From positions 12,589,239 to 12,653,238 of the forward strand of contig NC_136020.1 in NCBI RefSeq assembly GCF_048128805.1: a stretch of 64,000 nt of DNA. Reading direction: 5' to 3'. A program made the translations under genes and the position numbers. The DNA is from Centroberyx gerrardi (Eukaryota > Chordata > Actinopteri > Beryciformes > Berycidae). Below, piece by piece: positions 56,931-64,000 of the stretch (the stretch's first letter is position 1; each line of letters begins with the position of its first letter). A model generated the notes under the pieces. It was given only the letters and a program-made list of their open reading frames with translations, had not been told where the DNA came from and did no database searches.

Positions 56931-58404
56931 GGATGTGTGGTCTGCCTAGGGCTGCTGGTGGATTTCCTCTGGTTTCATCAGAAAAAAAAAAAAGAGACGG
57001 CTAAGGCGATCCCCCCAGACAACAGCCAGCTGGTGTGTGTAGGCGAGCTCTGCTGCCCGAAAATCTCTGAGAAAAGAAAGTGAAAGAATCACGCTGTGCC
57101 TCTGCAATTCATTCTGTGCATCAGCGTTCCCCTAAACAATCGGATCGGCTCATGTGCCTTTTAACAACTTTATAGGATAACATGATGACACATGTTCATT
57201 TTCACTCTATCAGAGTATGTGATTGTGATACAACGAAGGACGATTTCATGGATTATATATTAATGACAGACATACACTGTGCAACATGAGCAGTTATGAC
57301 AATGATAGGCAGTGTGAGCAAAATACTAAATACTACAATAAACCTAAGGCGTTTATTATTTCATTGTCAGCACTTCTTGGGTCCTTATTTGGTATTTCAG
57401 TACCCACAAGTGCAATATAACCTTACTTATATACTAATTACTACGAACTGATGCTTACTAACTTTTACTAATATACCACTTCATTCTTGCTGTATTACTG
57501 CTGCTTACTTACTGTTACTGATACTAAAGTGCTACGCACTTAGCTACATAATGTGCACATAAGTCAGACTATTCTGTGGTTACTGCCTACTCTGAGTTGT
57601 AAATGTCGACTATTACACTTCCTCAAGTATCAATTTGTGCCTGTGCACTGAGTTTTATCAAATCCAACGAGAGATTTGAGATAAACATCATGACTTACCA
57701 GAAGAGATCAAAACTGTGTAGGCTGTGTGTATGTTTGCGTGTGTTTGCGTGTGTGTATTTGCATGCGTACGTGTGGGTGTGTGTGTGGCATTTGAAAATA
57801 AGTTTGATCGAGAAATGAAACAAGAGGTATGCAGCAGGTTGAACAGGCGTGATTCATAATTTATTGAACAGCACTGACGTTACGACAGGGAACAAATGAA
57901 ACACAGAACACAAAAGAGCATTATTTATTACAGGAAAATCAAAGTCTACTGGAAGCCGGAGGGGGAGAGATACAGTAGCGCACCACTGATACAGTACAGT
58001 ACATGTACACAAACATACTAAATACCTTATTGCAGTTGTCAGATGAAAACCCCATAACTCCAATTTTGGTGATTTTTACCTGAACTGAAGGATTATGTGG
58101 CCTTGTATAGGTTGAACAAGTTTCATGACCTGAATAGCTATGAAAACCATTGCAAACCCCATTGCATAATTTCAAAAATGCATGGCTGTCAATGTGAAAA
58201 TGCGTCTCTTTTTTATTATATCCCAGAAAATTCAGACATTTTGGAGATATGAGGTTTACACCCGACACCCAGATCATTACTGGGAATGCTGGAAAAGCGC
58301 ACACACCCTCAGGCAGCGAAGAGGATGGCAGCAATCTATTCAAACACACTTCCCCTTTATATGCCAATGCCTCATCGAGTGTATTTTAAATAATTCAGCC
58401 TCAT

Positions 58405-58600
58405 TCCCATAGATGCCATGATGGTTAAGACTCCCACCTTTGGATTCCCATGGACCCCCGCTGGCCCAGGATCGAATCCTCTCTCAACCGCCTCTCTTGT
58501 GCCTCCCCTACTCTGCTATTCTCTCAGACTTCCTTATGTCTCTATGAGGGAAAAAAATACTTAGGAGAGGGAACTTGAAAAATAAATTAAACTGATACGT
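58405..58600 (+). repeat. tRNA-derived SINE
   Basis: ATGGTTAAGACTCCCACCTT is tRNA-like, and GGATCGAATCC at 58469-58479 is a near-perfect B box, followed by a CT-rich body. 57.6-58.4 kb before it has no recognised gene. Confidence 0.55.
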
Positions 58601-58884
58601 TATGCAAGCAAAAGAAACTTCTCATCCCACCCACTAAATATTAGATCATAACAAGTTACAGAGTTGGATTAATTATTGAACATCAACTGACCTTATCAAA
58701 GGCAATTTGAAGTTGAATAATTATCTACCTCTTATTGGTGCAGAAATAGCGTAACACAATGTAATATCTAGGGATTAATAATTAAATCTTTTGGCTACCA
58801 TGAGCAGTCCATTTAGCTTTTAGTCAATTCTAGTCACTTATTCTGCACCAGTGATGCTCCAACACAAACGGAAGTTAGAGTTTG

Positions 58885-58995
58885 ACATTTAAACCCAAAC
58901 CCCAGAGGACCCGACTGGACCCAACAGGAACAGAACAGTTTGAATTTCTTGCTTAATTGGTTGAATTTGGCTTGAGTTCAGGCAGAAAGTTATCG
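58885..58995. repeat. Dispersed CCCGA-type repeat fragment
   Basis: AGGACCCGACTGGACCCAAC followed by TTGAATTT..GCTTGAGTTCAGGC, related to 6176-6290. 59.0-60.5 kb shows no gene. Confidence 0.4.
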
Positions 58996-60791
58996 CTGAT
59001 AAATACCATTATTAGCAATTCATTATTAGCCATTCTGGGCTTTCGGCAGAGTTGGGATCACCAAAAGTCCCTTTTTTTTATTCTGGACCTAATTTGGGAG
59101 TCGGCAGAAGGTCAGGCTCAACTTTTCAGCCCCTTGCTAAGCTTTAAAGGAACAGTGTAACTCTGGAGTCTGTGCATGTCTGATCAGAGTCCGTGCATGT
59201 CTGATCAGTATTAAGAAGATATAATATAGAGGGGCGGTGGTTCTGGGATTCAAAACTTAACGCTGAGCCTTTTGGAGCTATTCTAGGCCTAATCCAACAC
59301 ACTTGATAACCCAAGTGTCATATCCTCGCCCATTTCCCTGTAACGTCCAAGCCAGGCTTCCATGCAGGTGCTCACCTTTAGTTTAATCATCAGATTCTGT
59401 GCATTAGTAAATAACATTGATGACCTACCTTGGCAAGATGTTGCAATTGTAGCGTCCACTCCTCCTGATCTCTATTTTGAGAACTTTCCAATTTTGTACA
59501 GTGACCCCGGGGCAGAGGAATGTGTGAGTGAGTTTGAAATTCAGGGCACATTTACCCTGCATGCATTTGGGAAATCTTTGTGAAAAGTAGGTCTGTTCAC
59601 AACCAAGGATTCAGACTGATTTGTCCAAAGTTATAGCCTACTGCAGCTGACTTAAAATCAATCAATCAAGTAGAATATCCATTTAGTTATTACGTTTGAC
59701 TTTGGCATTTAAAATGATTTGTTTAAATTACAAAGCAGGTCTAAAAGATGACCTGAGATAGGCAGGCAGCACAGTGTTAGCCTGTAACACTGTGCTATTT
59801 TTACTCTGTGGGCATTCTTTATTATCGGCGGGACATTGATGTGTACATGGCAGCTGTCATATCCACAGGAACCTCACTGCGTGTGCCGGCCTGCGCGTTG
59901 AGCACTCACCGCGTGTTTAGTGGCTTCTACTCCTACATGAACCCATCTACCATCACGTAGGAATAAAAAGCCATAAGACACAACAGCAATCTCACAGGAG
60001 GGAGGAAAAGAAGGAAGGAGGGGAGGAAGGAATATTAACAGAGGAGTCCACGTCACAAAAAGGGGGGTGTGTGTGTGCGCCGGCCCAGAAGGTTGAGAAA
60101 AACAAGAAGCGTGTAGAGACTGTAATTTGAAGAGGAAGGGAACAAGGGATTGTAGGGAAGAAAAGCAAAAGGAAAGAAAGCAGTTGATTTCACAGGCATT
60201 CAAAAGGCAGAGCTAACCCACAGGTGATATTTACCGGGCCATGCTCTCTGTTTGTGCCTATTTCCCATATCTCTCTCTCTCTCTCTGTACGACTGTGCAG
60301 GAGTCAAATGTTAAAAGCTTTATTAGAATCTGAAATCCCTCCAGATGTAAATGGTTTGATATGCTTGAGGCAAACTCCTCTAAAGATCCTAACCAAAGTC
60401 CATCTGCCCTTTTTCCAAATAGGCAATTTCTATTAAAGTATTAAAGTATTAAAGAGAAGCTCATATGTATGTGAGTGGAGTTTGTGTTTCTTCTGAGTAG
60501 CCCAAAGTCACACAAATAAATATCCATCCATGGCAGCTAGATGCAGTCCTACTGATATCCACTTCATAGTGTGTGTTCCCTGCATTGTAATATAGCTTCT
60601 TCCCATCTCCTGCAGCAGAAAGCCAAACCCAAGTCACGCCTGTGTGTAAAGGGGTTACAGTACAAGTGTGTGCACGCACAAGTCAGGCACGTCCAGATAA
60701 ATATGTATGACTCCACCGCGGTAGGTTCCCTGCTTTGTATGCTAATGAGCTTATACAAGTTTAATAATGCAACCGTGGTGCGTGGTGCACT

Positions 60792-60848
60792 GGGGGGGCG
60801 GGGGGGGCGGGGGTGGAGGGGGGCAGCGGGGGCGCGGGGGGAGGGGGG
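60792..60848 (+). other. G-rich tract, possible G-quadruplex
   Basis: More than four runs of five to seven G separated by one to three bases. It follows TATGCTAATGAGC (60738-60750), an octamer-like site, in otherwise unique sequence. Confidence 0.75.
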
Positions 60849-61019
60849 CTGACACACCGAAGAGCGGAATATTAAAACCCGCAAATCCTCAGTTAGCCCC
60901 CTTGAGGCGAAGCCCTGACTGCGGCATTGGTGGTGTGGCATGCAAGACTCGGTGAGGTGGGGGAATACACTACACTACACTAATCAGAGAATAATATAAC
61001 AATAATAACAATAATGATA

Positions 61020-61216
61020 ATAAAGGCCATAGACTTGATTTAGTTCTGTCTGCTGGTGTTACCCCTAATAATTTGGTTCTTGAAGATGTCCCTGTATCTG
61101 ATCACAAAGTCATTATTTTTAATGTTTTATTCCCATTTCTATCCCATGTACAACTGTCCGCTCTCGCATCCTCAATGCTTAAATTCTGTGAGGCCTTCTC
61201 TACTGCCACTTAAAAA
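61020..61216 (+). mobile_element. LINE endonuclease fragment
   Basis: The reading LDLVLSAGVTPNNLVLEDV, then PVSDHKVIIFN parallels the endonuclease end of the L2-like copy (TLDLVF, VTDHECVLFN) with its catalytic SDH. No reverse transcriptase follows. Confidence 0.65.
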
Positions 61217-61219
61217 ATG

Positions 61220-63400
61220 TACATGCAAAAATGTACATTATAGCTACTGAACCCCGCCCCCCCTAACCCCACAGTGTACGGATTGCAGTTGCTTTTTAAA
61301 AGGTAGGCAATTGCTTATTGGATTACTGAGATATACATACAAACTTTTACACAACTTGAAATAATGGTTAATCATTGTTGTAAATGATGATAATGACATT
61401 ATTCAAATCGGCCTGCAAAATGGACATTTACTAGAAGTAACTTCTGTTATAACTGTATTCTCTGGATGTCGCAGGTAATCCAAAAGTAACTGAATATAAT
61501 CATTATTTTTTACTGAATTGGTGTAATCCAATGCAATACTTATTATGAATAAATAATCAGTAATCTGCAAATGATCACATTTAGAAGTTAACCTACCTTA
61601 CCCTACCTGGTGATGTGATGCTGTTAAAAAGAGAGGGAAGGGATTCCAGTTAAATAGTATGAGCGTATGAGCAAGGGTTCAAATTGGTGTGTTTGTGAGA
61701 AAGAGTAGTGTTTGTGTGTTTATCTCTTCTGATTGTGTGTGTATGGGTGCAATGTACAGTATTTATGTGATTGGGTTTGTGCGTTCATGTCTGCCTACTA
61801 TGTTTGTGTTCTATATGAATGCGATCATGTGTTTATGTTGGTGTCAGGTAAGGTGTCAGGCTGAGGTGAGCAGCAGCGCTCCGCAGGTTCCTGAGGCAGG
61901 AAATCTTCTGCATCCTGCCTGGAGGATCCTGTGACCTGGTGCACAAACACAAGAGAGAGGACATGCGAGGTGCGTTAACAGAAGAATAATTAACAGCTGT
62001 AGGGTGAAAACCTTATCGCTCCAATTCAGATGTTGGATTATTTACTCATTCAATCAATTGCTTATTGGCTTACATGATCTTTTGTTTGCTGGGTGAATTC
62101 AATATCACCTCAGGAAGCCCATTCAGAATACTTTTTATATTTTCAACCTGGTTGTCAATCTGAAAAGCTTTTCTTAAGTCCTGAAAAAAGTTCAGTGTTT
62201 GGAGCTATGAGGTTTTTAACTGACAGCAATGCAATGTAGACTGATAGTTGAGTGACTGATAGAGAGCATACTATACTGCACTTGCATTTAGGGAGGCCCT
62301 ATTAGGCCTACAGCTGTGTGTGTGTGTGTGTATGTGTGTGTGTGTATGTGCGTGTGTGTCTGAAAGCACAGTATGAGGCTGAGTAATCAGCTATTAACCA
62401 CAAACCAATTACGTCCCTTGTTGAGCAACAACTACCTCTTGATGACTTGTTTGGTTTACAATGCCTAATGAAAACTTAATGACTAACACACTCAACAAAG
62501 ACACTTTATGTACCTACTAATGTCTCCGCTGAAGTAAAATAGTTAACAACAGGTGAATTCAGTATTGAAATGTTGTGCCATATGGATACAAAACTCCATG
62601 TACTTTGAGAATACTTCCTTCCTCCAATACCTCCTGCATTCTGACAGTATTTTGGAGTGAGCACCCTTCTTCATGAAACAAAAAGTTTAGCTTTTAATTT
62701 ATCATCTAAAAGGGTCTCGGAAATTGTTTGGGATAACACTCCACACAATGAGCTGTGACATCTTCATTGAAAAATGATTGATTGGCCTGCCAGGGAGTGA
62801 GGCTGTTTGAGAGACAGATCACTCAAACAGTCAAGCTGTAAATGCCCAATAATATGATGAATGGACTATTTACCCAACAGATGAGGAAAGACTTGCATAA
62901 AGATTAAACGTGTGGTTTTTGGACGTGTCCCGGTCACACAACACATAGAAATTTGAATAATATGTCTGTGTTCTCCGTCAGATAGCAAGTTGGAAATGAA
63001 TTTAAGCTGCAACTGATCTTCAACCAAAAATGATGCGTCTTAGCTCATCTTTCATTTCAGATTGTCTTACAGCTGAAAGAAACAGGGTTATTGATTATGA
63101 GGAATTTACTTATATTGCGCATATTCCACAACTACAGACCACCAAGAGCCCCAAAATATCATGATCGATTGTAGTACTTATAGGTGCCACAATCCATCCA
63201 TGTTCACCCCAGTTTGGATTATCAGTTGATTCATTTCCTCTACTTATTTATTTTTTGCAAAAAACACAGATTCATGGGAATGTTTAGGACTCATCATTGT
63301 GGCTACTTAACCGTTACACCATTCTGCTCCTACGCTGAATGAAGGCCCTTGTGTCTATACACTCATGTATCATACACGGACCATTTAACACTTCCAACAT
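61220..63400. other. Gene-poor DNA, no feature assigned
   Basis: TG-rich patches at 61680-61780 and 62310-62365. No domain, splice series or recognised element was seen. Confidence 0.5.
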
Positions 63401-63439
63401 GTGCAAACCGTGTCTAAAAGTCAAGTTACTAATCACTTA

Positions 63440-63900
63440 ACCAAACACTGTCTCAGAGGATCGAGCGCGCGTGTTGATAGAGCGACCCAATTTTTTACAC
63501 ATAGCATCTATAATTGATGTGCAATAGATGTAGCAGCCTCAGATCTGATAAGAGGTTGGCTCTGATGGATCTCCAGATAGGCTTTCATGGGGGGAACAGA
63601 TGTAGAGTCGTGCATCAGAGAGGGATGGGGTTGCCTGTGATCGTTTCCACCCTGCAGCGAACAAAATAGCCCTCATATATCCCTGTAATCTGCATTAGCG
63701 CCGGAGCACAAGCCAGGAGACAGCGCGGAGGGGGATGAGTAATGGGGCTACCGCTGATTTGGCAGGCCTATATTGCACCTCAAAACTGTGGCATGCCCAA
63801 CTGGCGCGAATATGAAATGAGGATGTCACAAATGAGCATCATCTCCCCAACGCAGCATTTATCCGCCATGTCATATATTACACCCCGAAAACCCAGAGTT
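63440..63900. promoter_or_regulatory. Candidate conserved non-coding element at window end
   Basis: A unique stretch with CTGATAAGAG (GATA-like), CCCTCATATATCCCTG (CArG-like), GCATTAGCGCC and GGCTACCGCTGATTTGGCAG. No convincing coding frame; judged on texture only. Confidence 0.3.
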
Positions 63901-64000
63901 TACCGAGCTTCTCTTCTACTTTTACTCATTTCCACAACTTCTAATCAAGCATTCTTCCTCTGGCTTGAGTAACATTTAACTGAAATGGCAGTGCTTTTTC

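Noticed and set aside
61858-61965. Possible isolated exon with AG/GT edges near 61.9 kb
   Set aside because: Two competing frames, one stopping after 24 codons, no recognisable domain and no partner exons in the window.
1-64000. CRISPR arrays, operons, attachment sites, rRNA or tRNA genes
   Set aside because: None seen; the only direct repeats are microsatellites, the 175-bp and 20-bp tandem blocks and exon modules, and tRNA-like boxes occur only in SINE contexts.

Overview
The window looks like chromosomal DNA of a ray-finned (teleost) fish. Genes are multi-exon with GT..AG introns. There are many CA/GT, CT and CTA microsatellites, L2-like LINE copies ending in short tandem tails, Tc1-type and hAT-type MITEs and tRNA-derived SINE pieces. 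No prokaryotic feature, CRISPR array, rRNA or tRNA gene was seen. All calls come from reading the sequence; no database search was run.

Layout. 1-4.25 kb: a ten-exon tetraspanin gene (+) with an unusually long acidic cytoplasmic tail. 4.56-6.0 kb: a broken L2-like LINE. 6-8.95 kb: intergenic, with a 175-bp tandem repeat and a near-perfect RFX X-box. 8.95-28.65 kb: a large minus-strand gene of at least 23 exons. Its first five recognised exons encode a TIN2 N-terminal-like (TINF2_N) domain, and the rest encode seven tandem Myb/SANT-like domains, each followed by an acidic linker exon. Every junction keeps frame (about 1,290 codons); the true first exon was not found. 28.65-33.9 kb: mobile-element relics and two decayed, oppositely oriented copies of a TINF2_N exon. 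33.9-39.1 kb: four MADF-domain modules on the plus strand, the third rearranged. 39.75-43.67 kb: TINF2_N followed by eight C2H2 fingers (+), with MADF exons available as an in-frame 5' part. 45.8-51.36 kb: a second, complete TINF2_N gene with eleven C2H2 fingers (+), 796 codons from ATG to stop. 51.4-64 kb: gene-poor DNA with repeats and a few stretches that read like conserved non-coding elements.

The central observation is a cluster in which one TIN2-like domain, encoded by five exons of matching phases and mostly matching lengths, is joined to three different DNA-binding domain classes: Myb/SANT-like arrays, MADF modules and C2H2 arrays. The joints are exon modules with phase-1 boundaries, so shuffling keeps frame. 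In shelterin, TIN2 works by binding partners that contact telomeric DNA. Genes that fuse a TIN2-like domain directly to DNA-binding arrays could be DNA-targeted TIN2 relatives or transcription/transposon regulators; which of these is inference. The clearest mechanistic signal is a 3.4-kb intron inside the third Myb exon. It is bounded by a 15-bp duplication carrying AGGT and splits a domain that its six paralogues encode uninterrupted, which is the signature of recent intron gain.
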